Of a stretch of DNA of 64,000 bases, positions 12,121-24,700 are shown one piece after another. The stretch lies in contig CM066731.1 in assembly GCA_033961575.1 (NCBI GenBank), positions 128,271,001-128,335,000 of the forward strand, given 5' to 3'. This stretch comes from Aselliscus stoliczkanus (lineage: Eukaryota > Chordata > Mammalia > Chiroptera > Hipposideridae). A program made the position numbers and the translations under genes. The stretch's first letter is position 1. Every line of letters begins with the position of its first letter. Under the pieces are notes generated by a model. The model saw nothing but the letters and a program-made list of their open reading frames with translations. It had not been told where the DNA came from and did not search any database.

Positions 12121-15100
12121 GGAAAGTACTTTAGAAGCTTCTAAATTATTTTGGATATTTTTCTTTGAGAAGATTTTGTATAATTCATGAATATAAAAGT
12201 AGCTTAGATAAAGTAATCCAATGAACAATTTCAAGGGAGTCAACCTTCAGAGAGCAACGCCCCCATTCTCCTTATTACTGTCCTAAATTTGTGTGAAAAG
12301 TGAGTCTGTACAGAAATTTGTGGCCACAGCCTAAAATATTTCCAGCAGTTCCTTTATGTCTTGAATTAAAATTAAAGTAAATGGCAAGCTCAACAAACCA
12401 AGAGATGTGTTCAGCAGATCACGTGGACTCTCATTTTGAGAGTCATGTTCCTTTCTGCTGGAGTTGCATTAAACCGTTCAGCTATTATTAAACGTCTCAT
12501 TGTCCGTCTGTTTACCCACATCTTTGATACCGAGTCAACCAGGCTGTAGACGTGTTGGCAGATTTCCACTTGCTGCCCAGGAGGTATGAAGACCAGTGAA
12601 CACTACCTAGGGAGCAAACTTTTACCAAATTGAATTGCTGCAGTGAAATACATGTTCTAGACTCACTATGCATCCAGTCGCTCTGAGTAGGGGGAACAAA
12701 AGGCAGGTAAGTACTTCCACCTTCTCTGGGTGTTCTAAGTTCTTTAACAAAGTCAACTGGAATGAACCTAGGTTCATCAGTTGTTACAAATGCACCACTC
12801 TGGTGGGGATACTGATACTGAGGGAGACTGTGTGTCGGGGGAGAGGGGGCAGGGAGGGCATCTGAGAAATCTCTGTACCTTCCTCAATTTTGCTGTGAAG
12901 CCAGAACTACTCTTTAAAAAGTCGTTCAAAACAAAACAAAACACTGACCTGGAAATTAAGTTGTAATTTTAGTATTTGAGAGGAAACTTGATTTTAAAAG
13001 AATAATTAACAGGTTTATGTAACCCTTTCATTTAATCTGCTTCTATAATATATATAACACCTTGAAGGTATGTGGTATGTGTTTCCAAGTCACTGTGAAA
13101 GAATAGAAAAATAGCCAACTTGTGAAAAAAAGTACAAAGAAATCATATCACAAATTATGACCTTAAAGGAAACCTTGTGAAAACAATTAATTCTTGTTAC
13201 GGAAGTTTTTGCCAAATTAAATGTGATGTGTTCCCCACTGACCAGTAATAGCTTTAAATCTAATAAACACGAGCTCCGTGATTAACCCACTGGATGTTTC
13301 AGTTTTAAAGGTTACATCCTTTAAATGTTTTTAAAAATTCTATCCTATTGGAACTGTGATTTTCATAAATCCAAGATGAAACTGTAAGGCAGTTTTATGC
13401 CTAATTATGTGTAAATGATTGCTGAGGGACTGTTGTCCACAAGTTAATCAGAGCACTGAAAAATTCCAGACATTTTTGACTGGCTGCAGTGTTCAGCATA
13501 TTATGCTAACATGGGACTGGGCTATGGGGAAAGGGGATACCAAAATGAAGATGAGCCGGTCCTTACCTTCCAGGAGCACCCAGTCTGACTAGAGTCCAAG
13601 ACTGGGTATGGTAAGGCTTGAAAACTGCCTTCTTTATATGTACCGATATTAAAAATATAGCATTCAAATACTTAGATATTTCGTTAAAAATAATGAATAG
13701 TTGTGTGTGTGATTCTATAACTTCAGCTATATCCTTTGGTTTTTAAAACCATGGGTTTGAAGACAATGATTAAGGTAGTAGATTAATTCTTTGTTATTGG
13801 ATAGTCAGTGATAGTTAAGTTCTAGGAATATACAAATATAAGAGTACTCAAATTTGTATAAGAGCATTCTGGAGGTTAAATGAAATAGCTTATTTCTTGA
13901 AGCTTGTTGCATATATAATAATGAGTATCAGGTGGCAGTTTTATAAATTATGCTTTAATTGTTCAGTAAAATATGTACATACATTTACAATAATAAAAAT
14001 ATTCATTTACTTACTGTTTCTTAGTAAACGTTTTCATGATTCTCTGTGCCTTGGCAAATCAAAAGAATTTCGGGCTTGGATTTTTCACTCAGCTTGAATG
14101 TATACTATATGGTACTGTTTGACATGAATGAACCTCTTACTTTGCTTCCATAATATACCGTTTCGTAAAATCAGTTGGAGAAGAAACTATTATGTTGTTT
14201 GTGACAGGTACTGGGGAAGGTAATTTATAGATTCTGTCATGATTTGTTTGGTTTCTAACCCTTTTGATCCACAAAATCCTAGCAACATTTAAGTATCCTC
14301 TGGTATCTACAGAGACAAAACTCATTTTAATCACATTTTAAATATCCTAAATTGATTTCTATGTCTGTGGCTCGATTTGGAAATTAGGGGATTTAGTTTC
14401 CTTTCCCTGGCCAAGTTCCTGAATAAATCCTTTATTTTCTGCTTACATAGTTAGTAAGGTCAAGTTTCTTTCCAAGTTTTGCTTTTCTTATCGTGTTTAT
14501 TTGTCAGAGGCAGAGGAGAGGGGGATGAGGAGGTGATGTATGTGTGCTTTATTACTCAGCAACCTGCAAGTATTATATAAGGATAGGGGAGGGTCCTGAA
14601 AGAGAAGCTCAGATTAAAGATATTAAGCAGTAGCCACATGGAACAGGATTAATGCATATTTACAAAAATTTATTCAGCCTTATTTGGACTTTTGTATAAT
14701 AAGACCTCTTATAAGCATCACAGGAGGAATTCTCTTGTCAATTTTGTTCCCTGACACACTATCATCTCTGCCCAGCACAGTATAAGTGCCCAACAATGCC
14801 TTGTTGATTAATTGAACCAACACATGAGTGAATGAATGAATGAGTGATACATTTCATTGGCAGTTTCTGATCTGCTTAATTATATATACAGAACTTTTTG
14901 TTTGATATGCTGTTAAATACTGAGGGAAGAACAGGTACTAAAACGTGTGATTTCTAAATAATTCTGACTCTTGATGTTTAAAAATCAAGATGGTATTTTG
15001 GAAGCTTTTTTATTCCTGTAGCAATATATCTCAAATTATAGTTACTTATCTGTTGTGAACAAGATGAAAGCATTTTATATCTCTGTAACATGGTGACGCC

Positions 15101-15494
15101 TATATGTATCTTTACCGCTCATGGTTCTTTTTTAGAAAAATCAACTCATGCATTTGAAAAATACTTTTATGGGTTTTTTTTTATCTTCATAGTATTTACA
15201 TTTAGGGAAGTTTTGCTCAGATTGTATTTGAAGAATATATGAAAACAAGGTTTATTTTCCACTTACAGGTTTGTGTAATGTGTCAGGATTGTTTGTGGTT
15301 ATTAATGAATAGTTTTATGTAATTTACCTTAAGGTAGATTAAGTAGTTTTAAAGAAATTTTTAAATGTGTTAGTTTTTTTAAAACAATGGTTTTCATCAA
15401 AAGAAGCATTAAGAGAAAGGCAATAACTTATATGCAAGTCAGAATTCTCCATTTTAATAATAAATATAGAATCTTAATAGTAGTTCTCCTAAAA

Positions 15495-15959
15495 CAGTGA
15501 GTCTCAAATTTTTGGTTTCAGGAACTCTTTACACTCTTAAAAATTACTGAAGACTTCAAAGAGCTTTTGTTATGTGGGTTATGTCTATCTATATTTACTG
15601 TATTAGAAATTAAAATGGATAGAATTTAAAAATAACAATAGACCCATCACATGTTAGCCTAAAAAACATTTTTTATTTAAAAGTATATTTCCAAAACAAG
15701 TTTTAGTGAGAAAAATGGTGTTGTTTTACACTTTTGCAAATCCCTCTGATGGCTGGCTTAGTAGAAAACTGGATTCTTACATCTGCGTCTGTTTCATATG
15801 TTTCGATATAGCATGTTATGTATCCCCTGGAAGACTCCACTGGACACTAGAAAGAAAATGCAAGTAAAAAAGGCAGATAGCATCTTGGTATTATGTGGAT
15901 ATAGTTTTCATCTCACAGGCCCCCTGAAAGGGCCTTGGACAACCTTTTGCGAGCCACTG
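15495..15959. repeat. hAT-type DNA transposon, non-autonomous
   Basis: The ends are inverted: it begins cagtgagtctcaaa and ends tttgcgagccactg, whose complement is cagtggctcgcaaa. This is the common hAT-Charlie end. Internal phrases 'actcttaaaaattactg' and 'ccccctgaaagggcc' fit an old mammalian hAT copy. I do not name the subfamily. Confidence 0.72.
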
Positions 15960-17100
15960 CTCCACAGCTAATGGGATGGGAGGGGGAGTAGTGGTGGGGT
16001 GGGGACTTTGACTTTTCCTTTTATATATTTCTATGTTGTATTTAAATTTTGTAGAATGGGCATAATCCTTTTGTCATTATAAAACACCCACAAAAAAATG
16101 AAAGAGTGTGTGAGGGAGAGATGACTACATCCCAAAAGAAGGTAATAGAATTTTTGTTTCAATATAATAAAAATTCTCATTTTAGTTTCTAATTACATAA
16201 CCTCAGAATAAATCTAACTTTAAATTTTAGCTGATATGTTTTAAATAGGATCCAATCCAAACGATCAACATGAACAAGCAAATAATGCCAGTCCCAGGGT
16301 GTTTGTTCCCATTTTGCCTGTGAAAGATGTGAACACACATCTCCAGTTTTTCACTCCATAGATCGTTGCTTTTGACTTCCCCAGAGAAGGCCCTGGCACA
16401 GTTGTGGACACTGAACCACATATCATTTTTGTCTGTGAATTAAAGTTTATCTGGGAATGGAAAGAGCAGAGTCTAAGTTAACACTGAAATTGTCCTTGGA
16501 CACTATAGCTGTCAGATTAGGAATTTTTGCTAACCCCTGCTTGACTTAATTTTTGTCCCAAAATATCTCTTTTTATTTCTTTTGTTTTCTCATGAATTAG
16601 AAAAATAGGAACAATTCATAAATATTTCACTTCAATTCTCTTCCTAATAAATGACTTAAAATGCATTCAGGTAGGACTTTTAAAATCTATGATAAAACCC
16701 CATGTTTTCAAGGTAGTAGAAATAACCAAAAGCTTTAAAACTTACCAAAAAAATTTGAATAATTGGCTCAGGTCAAAGTGTAATTTTCTTCATGGAAGAG
16801 CAAATATTACCTTAATGGTTTTCCAATGAGATATCAAAAATAGAGACCTCAATAAGTAAATAAAATATCAACCTGTCTATTGAAAAATGAAATTATAACT
16901 AGAGTAAAATCTTTATATTTTATTTTCAGGCTATATCTGAAATAATTACACTGAGTTATTTCTGATGTCTTTCAGAATTATTCCCCCATAGAAAGTACTT
17001 AGTTTTTTTTCCAAATATACTAGTAATATCTACTTATTGAATTAAAAATTAGAAAAATATTAAGAAAAAATTAAAAATTGCCTATAGTTCCACAGCTTTT

Positions 17101-17520
17101 GGATAGCTACAGTTAACATTCTGAAGTATAGTTTGAGTATATATATGACATCATCATATTCTATGTACCTTTTATAGCCTGATTTTTTTAGTAAACAGAA
17201 CATCATGGATATTTTTTGCATGTCAATAAACAAGGATCCATATTGTCAGTTTTAATACTGCATGGTATTTCCTTATAAATTTGTACTAGTCTCATATGTA
17301 TTAGATATTTTATACGATAATAAATGAAGTTTAGTGAACATATCAGTTCTTACATATTTGCATCCCTGATTATTTCCTTAGTGTAAAGACCTAGCTCTAG
17401 GTTTGCTGGGTCAAAGAGGCACGTACTTCTTTCTCCAAAGACTTTTTAATAAAATTGCAAAATTCCTCTTTAGATAGATCATACCCAATTTATACTCCCT
17501 TTCCCTCAACCCTAATCCAT
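17101..17520 (-). repeat. old L1 3' UTR, antisense
   Basis: The antisense old-L1 phrases 'tactgcatggtatttcc' and 'gtttgctgggtcaaag' are present. The copy is diverged and its ends are approximate. Confidence 0.55.
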
Positions 17521-17721
17521 TCTTAAATCTTATTATTAAAAAGAAATCATTGTTATTTTGGTTTTCATTTCTATGAATATTTCTGAGGTTGAGGTGAACA
17601 TGTTTTCAAATGTTCTATGTGAGTTGCTAGTTCACATACTTTAACCATTTTTCTGTTGGAATATTATCTTACTGATTTATGACTGCTTGATGAATCCATT
17701 TTTCTTCTCTTTGGACCAAAG

Positions 17722-17729
<8 letters not shown>

Positions 17730-17763
<34 letters not shown>

Positions 17764-18229
17764 TTTATTTTTAAAAGATTTTATTGGGGAATTGGGAGAG
17801 GGGAACAGCATTGGGGAATCGGAGAAAGGGAACAGACAAGTTGCTGTCCTCTTGCTCGTCAGTCTAGTTGTGGAGAACATCACTTCACTGGCCCATGTTG
17901 GTATTATCATTGCGCTCTTCCCGGGTGAGGCAGTCACTCGCTGGCCATTGGATGGCCATTCACCACAGCTCATGGCAGCTCATGGCAGCTCACGGCATCT
18001 GCCTGTTCCTCACACCGGCTGCCAGCCACTCACAGTAGCTCACTGCAGCCCCAATGCAGCCTACATAATCGCCAGTGAGTCACGACACTCCAGCTCCAGG
18101 TTGAGCTGTTGTTCACCATCTTAGCTGTAGAGGGTGCAGCATCACTGGCCCTTATGTGGGATCTGAACCAGGGCCCTCCCGCTCAGAGCTGGTGTCCCAA
18201 GCCAACTCTTAACCAACTCGGCTGGCCCC
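17730..18229 (-). mobile_element. long tRNA-derived SINE (rhinolophoid-bat type)
   Basis: Read on the minus strand it begins ggggccagccgagttggtta, a tRNA-like head with a GGTTCAGATCC B box. A body of about 350 bp follows, then ccaataaaatctttt and an A-rich (TAAA)n tail (here 17724-17768 as TTTA repeats). A perfect 12-bp target duplication, aaagaattattt, flanks it at 17718-17729 and 18230-18241. A three-unit cagctcatgg repeat lies at 17966-17996. The 145-codon open frame here is not a gene. Confidence 0.85.
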
Positions 18230-18693
18230 AAAGAATTATTTTAAGATTCTATAATTCTCTTATAAGGATTATAAGAAACTAGAGACTAAATCATATTAAG
18301 GCTCTGGGCTTTTTGACATGGAACTTTCTGTTGGCATTGGAAAGGTGAGCAAATATTTCTATGTAAGGCTAATTGTCTAAGTAGTAAAGCACCACTCTCA
18401 TAAAGCTGTAAAAATATTGAGACATATTCTTTGTTATTTCTTTTAACTTTTGTGAGCTCTGGCTCCTTCTCTAAGACTGATACCAGCATTGCAGCAGTAC
18501 CTCAGCAGCAGATGGATAAGAGGGGACAATAGAACCCTGTGCTGACATTTTTCTGACTGTTGCTGCTGCCTTTGGCCTCCTCAGAAACTTGCCATTTTTA
18601 ACATAGCTCACTGTTTCTACTGTCCTCTGTGTGATCTGACCCCCATGAGGAATGCGTTGTCTCACCCTGGGCTGTGTTTGCCTTTATTTTCAG

Positions 18694-18786
18694 AGTGTCC
18701 ACGTACTGGAGAGGACTGCTTCCTCCAGCACCGAGCCCACTGTAAGTCGACAGTTGCTAGAACCGGAACCAGTCCCTCTCTCCAAG
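18694..18786 (+). CDS. OSBPL6: OSBPL6 exon A: Ser/Thr-rich N-terminal segment
   Basis: This 93-nt, phase 0/0 exon encodes 31 residues beginning [15 protein letters not shown] and ending EPEPVPLSK. The acceptor is a pyrimidine-rich tract ending in tttcag and the donor is aag/gtcagt. The [13 protein letters not shown] part is rich in Ser and Thr and looks disordered, a likely phosphorylation region ahead of the PH domain (inference). The preceding coding exon, which carries the start Met in known ORP6, was not found in the 18.7 kb upstream and should lie before the window. Confidence 0.93.
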
Positions 18787-21700
18787 GTCAGTGACAGAAT
18801 ATGGTGCTTTCTCAGATGACATGACACCTGCTCTGTGCCTGATGAACTGTAAATAACTATTACACTGACTCCCCTTAGGTTTCTGTGGTGCCCCTTATAG
18901 GGCTGCTCTTTCCCTTCTTTCTGCCTCCAATATGTAGGGTTTCTCTGCCCTGTGTAAAGAGAGAAGAGATGAAAGTATATTTTGCTGGGATTTGCAGGGT
19001 TACATACAGAAGTCTAACATTCTATTTATGTTAAGGAAAAAGGGCAAGAGAAACTATTGTCATTCCCTGTTGGAGAGATGAGAAAATATTTCTATACCAA
19101 GCTAATAGGAAAAAAAAAATACTGAGTCCAGTAATAATAACAACAACAATAACAACAGCTGCTCTTATTTCCCATGCACTATGCTGAGTGCTTAAATATG
19201 AACAATTCCGTGCAGTGTCAGCATTATATTTTCCAATATGGAAAGGTCTTGATTAAGGTCCTTTCCGTCTCATGGAAGCCAGTGTTCCCTCCCCTTCAGC
19301 CATCTCTTCCTCCAAGTAGGGAAACATCTAAATTCATTTATGTCAGAAATGCAAAAATCATAAAGAAAAGTCAAGGAGATTCCATGTTACATCCCCACCT
19401 CTAGCCCAAATTTCTGAGATTTTTAGTGGGCTGGCTCCCTTATAGAGAAACTCAGAAAATAGGATGTCTGGAGATTTTGAATTCAAACATAAAAATAGCT
19501 CTTTATTTCCAAAAAAGGTTACTTCCTAAATATATATAACTGATCCTTCCACTGTGCTTGTCCTTTATTAAACTTTAAGGACACTCTACTACCCTAGTCT
19601 TGTGGAATATACACATTGTACCTCTTTATACTTTGAAGATAGTACAAGCTAGAAACTTTATTCTATCAGAAAGATTTCTATTTGAGTCACAAATAGAGAA
19701 TGTCTCCTTGGTAAATATAACTAGTAATCTCTTTGAAACATCAGTTTTCTCTTATAGGCAGCTAAAGGAGAGAGAATAAATAAATATAGGGGCAGTAGAA
19801 ACAGTAGCTGACATTTATCGAGCACCTCCTCTGTGCCAGCACTGGATTAGTACATATATTCTCTCACTTAATCAGCCCCCAACTCAGAAGTGATCACTGA
19901 TACTATTCTCATTTTATTGATAAGGAAATGGCTATTTAGAGTATAACTAAGTTGTCCAGAAGCATGGGACAGTTAGAACAGAGGGAAACAGACGATGACA
20001 GGGAGAGATATTCAAAGAAAGGAAGACTTGGGGAAAGTGACACAGAAACAGAGAAGAGGTGCTAGTATTAAAACAACTAATAGAGAGCAAGGCACACAAA
20101 AGACTTGCTCTGGCCCCTCCTCTCCTGCCAGCTACCTCTCTAGTCTCTTCGGATGTCACTTTATATCCAGCTACACCCCCACCCCCACCCTACCCCCACA
20201 GTCCCTGGCAATGGCCCTGCCCTTGCTCCCCTCCAGTGCTGGGAGTCTGCTCCTCCTACCAGGCCTACCTGGAATGCTCCCCTCTCCCCTCCTCTTCCTT
20301 CACTAAACTCTGGCTCGTCTCTTAAGGTAGACCCACCTGAACCCCTTTTTTTTTTTGAGGGCAGTGTCACTGGCCCTCACATGTGGGACCAAACCGAGGC
20401 CACTGGCTTCCCAAGCCAGCGCTTAACCACCGCGCCACTCGACCGGTCCTTGAACCCTCTTTCATATGCTGCTCATTATCTCCTTACCCAGTCCCAGACT
20501 GTCTTGTGTATCTTGTCTCTGTACGTAACCACATTCGTTAGTTTATTGCACATTCTGTCTTATGTCTGATTCCCTAGAAGGACAACCTGAGACTGGGCTT
20601 AGGGTACTTGTGATTTATTGAGGGAGAGCCCTCAGGAGAAAAGGGGTGAGGGGAAAGGTCAGGGCAGGTGAGGTGCTAAGCAAGAAGGGGTTTCAGCTGG
20701 AGTCCACTGTCAGCCTGTGTCATGTCCGAGTGTTTCAAGCAGGGATGGTTTCAGCGGTGAGGTACCGTAACATAAAAAAAGCCTTGTAGAGTCTTTGTTA
20801 TGAATGCAGCAACGCTTTTTATTCAGCAAAGACAGAACAGCAGCAGAACTCAGTTAAACAGCAGCAGCAGCAGCACAGGCAGAACTCAAAGCCAGCAGCA
20901 GAGCAGCACAACCCAGAACCCGTGCCCAGTTAAGCAGAGCTGGGATTTTTATAACACAATAACTATAGTGTCATGGGGCTAGCACACATGCACACTAAGA
21001 ACAACTCACATAAACAGGTTGTTTTCTTACAGTCCCACCTGGGCCTGGGGGAGTCAGGGCTGCTGGTCTCCAAAGCCTGTAAACATTTCCTGACCCTGGG
21101 AGGCACTGACAGCTGGAACCCCACAACCTGATTTCTGGAGCATGAGTTATACCACAGAGCTGATCTCACCCTGAGGAGAGGAGGATTTTTTTGTTCCCTT
21201 CGCCATTTGTACGTGTGTCCAGTCGTTGAAAGCCATGAGGGAGAGAGATGCTGCAGCATAATTAATTTCCCAGTTGTGAGGCCCCAGCTAGGTGAAAACA
21301 GCCGTCCCCCATTAGCCTTAGAGTTCCCAGTGCTCACAGCAGCTGGGGCTTGGGTCCCCTGGCCTGATACAGGATCTGGGTAGGGCGCCAACGGCATCCA
21401 GTTCCCCTTACCCCTCTATGCTGTTGTCCACTGGGATCTTCCTGTAGAAGTAATACTCATGTGGTGTTTTGTGTTAATACATACACACCTTTTGAAGCCC
21501 CACAAAATCTGAGGGTCCTATCCATTCCATATACCATAATATCTCACCATCTCTCAGCCCCTGTGAAAGAAGATGGGTTTCCTGGCACTGCTTGGTGGTG
21601 AAAGAACATTGTTTGGAGTACATGTTGTCCTGTCTCAGGATTTGTTCAAATTCTTTGGTACTTTCACCTTCCCAAGCATTTTCACATATCTCCCATCCAC

Positions 21701-24700
21701 CCACACACAGAGTAGACCGTTGAGAAAGGAAACACCTCTATTTTTTTTTTTTTTCAGATGACCAGACTAGGGATGTTATTAGGTTACTTTCTGGTTTTAG
21801 TTATTGTTAGCAGATCAAAAGTATTTTAAAAACCTCTATAATAATGAAAATGTTTGTATATCTGATGCAAGTCAAGTACTGAGATGATAGCAATCATGTT
21901 AGGGCTTTAACTGTTTCTATGATAAGTAAACCTATAAAAACTGGAGACTTTTAAGCAGAAAATTAATATCAATTGAAATCATGGAAAAAAATTCTTCAAT
22001 TTTCAGAAAGTAATTTTAGGTTTCTTAAGATAGACGGTCTCCTAAGCTTAAAGATGGGTTGTGCCAACTACTGAGATGGGGTGTTTCATTCGTACACACC
22101 ATATTTGTAACATTGTCATCAGCATTTATAACTGAAATAGGGAGAATGTTCTTTGTTCTGGTTTTATCTTTTGCCTCTTTGTCAGTTTGACAGCTTATTT
22201 AACTGTGAGAACTGTACTAGGATTCTTCTTGATTTCTTCTGCTGGGTTTAGTAATTCTGCATCAGAGCAAATGGAATTGTTTGTTCAGAGCTGCCTCACT
22301 TATAATTAAGAAATACATTTTAACTGTTTGCCTTTTCTGTCATATCCCTTTTTCTTTCCTCTTCAGTTAAACTCCCAAAGAAGGGAAAAAAAAAAAGACT
22401 TGTGATAGAAATCAGTAGCCATAGCTCCACAGGGACAAGCTGTTATTACATTCTGAGTTTAATTAGAAAAAATTCAAAAAACATTTTTACGTATTAAATG
22501 TTTCCATTTTCACAAGTAATTCAGAGTATTTATCACACACACAAAAACACACACACGCACACACAAATATACACAGAGAGAATAAATGATGAACACTAGA
22601 CTTCAAATTAGATCTAGCCAAAAATAAAAATGCTCTTCTTTTAGGGATACTATGCATAGATGGGGCTACCAAAAATAGAAATGTCATTAAGTACAGTTGA
22701 TATCTCTCTAAGAACACAGAGAGTGCTAATGAATGTATTTACAAATATATGGAGAGTTAGTCTTTTAGTTTCTTGATTATACCAAACTTTTAAAAAATAA
22801 ATCAGTAGAAATCCATCATTTTTATCCACTTTTTTAGTGAGGGTAGAAAGCCAAAGGTACTGGACTTTGTATGAGAACCTACATTTTTTCTTCCACCACT
22901 CTAATATTATTCGTAAGCAGTATTCACTTGTTGAATTACAATTTAATATTGAAAAATGAGAATGCCAAAGTACTCCCCTGTGTACTCTGGGTAATAATAC
23001 CACCTGCACATGCATTGTCCCCCAAAACATGGTATACAACCTGAAATTGTCTCATCAGAAACAGGTTGTTTTTTTTTAATCTAACAGCTCTCTAAAATCT
23101 CATTAACAGCTTTAATGAGATCAATCACAGTTCCTGACAGACTTATCTTCAAGTAGAAAATCACATTTGGGCTTGTTTTCTTAATGTAAGGGTAAATTTA
23201 CAGATCCTTTTTTAATTAAAAAAAAAACAGTTTTAATAATGTATAATTTTACAGACCTTTTAAAGGGTTCTTAATGTTGCCAAATAAAACTGGTAGGCGT
23301 GTTTCTGTAAGGCACACAGTTCATTCATTAGGCACCCCTCAGAGATGACCAAGGAGATGAAAAATAACAATGGTCTCAGCCTAGTTTTCCTGTGAGGGGG
23401 TGGGGAGTTGTTGTAGGGTTGCAGGATAGAAGCATGATGTTGGCTTTAGAGCGCTTTTCAGCAGCCAGGAGTATCTCTTAGCCTTCGTGATGTTAGAATG
23501 AAGCAATGTATAGCACATCTCCTGGAAACATAACTGTCTGTGAAAACCCCACCCATTTACACATGGTTGGACTTAAACATAGATTTGATTTGGTTATAGC
23601 AAGCAGCTTCTGGCATGAAAGGCATAGAAAGGGAAGAGAGGCAGGGATAGTAAATATACAGCACTCTCCCTACCTGTCCACACAGCCAACATCAGTATGT
23701 GATTATGGCACCTTTGCCTCTAGGCCTTGTCACGTTCATAGTCATTCAGCAGGTTCTGGGCAGCCACTACCCAAACCCAAACCTTTGGGCCAGCCAGTCT
23801 ACTTGTCCTGAATGGGAACCCATTGGCTATTCCTGTTGAAGCCTTTTTTCTGTGATCTGAGGATGATTTCTAATAGAACATATCCTTTCAGAAGGCACCT
23901 CCCTGCGTCACTCTGGGTTGGGGCATTCTGCGGAGGGACCTGCCCTAATAACTGGCGCCGCATCCAGCTTGGCGAAGCTGAGGCTGTGGAGTAGGTTACA
24001 CTAAGAGATTTGTTTCCCTGCACTGTTGGAGCCGTTGTGCATGGAATGTGAGCTTGCTGTTCCTGCCTCTAAATTGTGTCACATACCTGAGATCTAGAAC
24101 ATGAGTGTTTACCAGGTCCATGGTTACTTTAGAGCTGCACCGGCCCTCAGAAATCAGAGATGTTAAAACCTAGGAAGTTGCTAAGGGTCAGGCAGCTACC
24201 ACAGAAGCAAGCCCAAGGCGGGACTGTGGCAAACTGAAGATGGGCACCCTTCTTTCAGGGTAGGCCCAGTGTTGCCAGATCTCATAGGCTTTCACAAAAT
24301 CCGAGAAATTTGGATTTTTAAAGTCTGAAATCTTCTGATTTTTAAATGTTAACAATTCATTAAAAAAAAATGTAAATACCATAGATGAACAAAACATATC
24401 TTCCTTCTAGAAGAAGAAACCATGATTTAGTCCATTTTTTAACAAAGGAGGATAATAGTATGGACTCTGGAATTCCAGATTTCTGGGCTCGCCGTCTAGC
24501 GCTTTTTCCACAGGTTCCCAAGGGTGTCTGTCTCAGGATGTGTGTCTTCAAAAGCACAGACTTCTAGGTGTGTTTGGCGAACGGGGCGTTTTATGTGCAC
24601 TCCAAAATGTACTCAGCCTCAGCGAGACAAAGCATGCCCTCAGTGCTGCTCTTTAGCTTAATAGGTTACGAGCCACGTAAACCACTCCAGTCTTTCCATT

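Larger units (their letters stand above)
1..18693 (+). other. OSBPL6 5' intronic region before exon A
   Basis: This 18.7 kb holds no coding exon I can support. It contains L2 fragments, L1 tails, MIR copies, TG and AT microsatellites, MER5-like and hAT fragments, and a long bat-type SINE, all listed separately. The parts between them (roughly 1-640, 3120-5940, 7040-8660, 12120-15490, 15960-17100) look like unannotated AT-rich intron. Two isolated consensus splice donors (1800 and 12707) could mark untranslated 5' exons; they are discussed as findings. Confidence 0.7.

Noticed and set aside
17687..18124. 145-codon frame, one of the longest in the window
   Set aside because: It runs through the tail and body of an antisense SINE.
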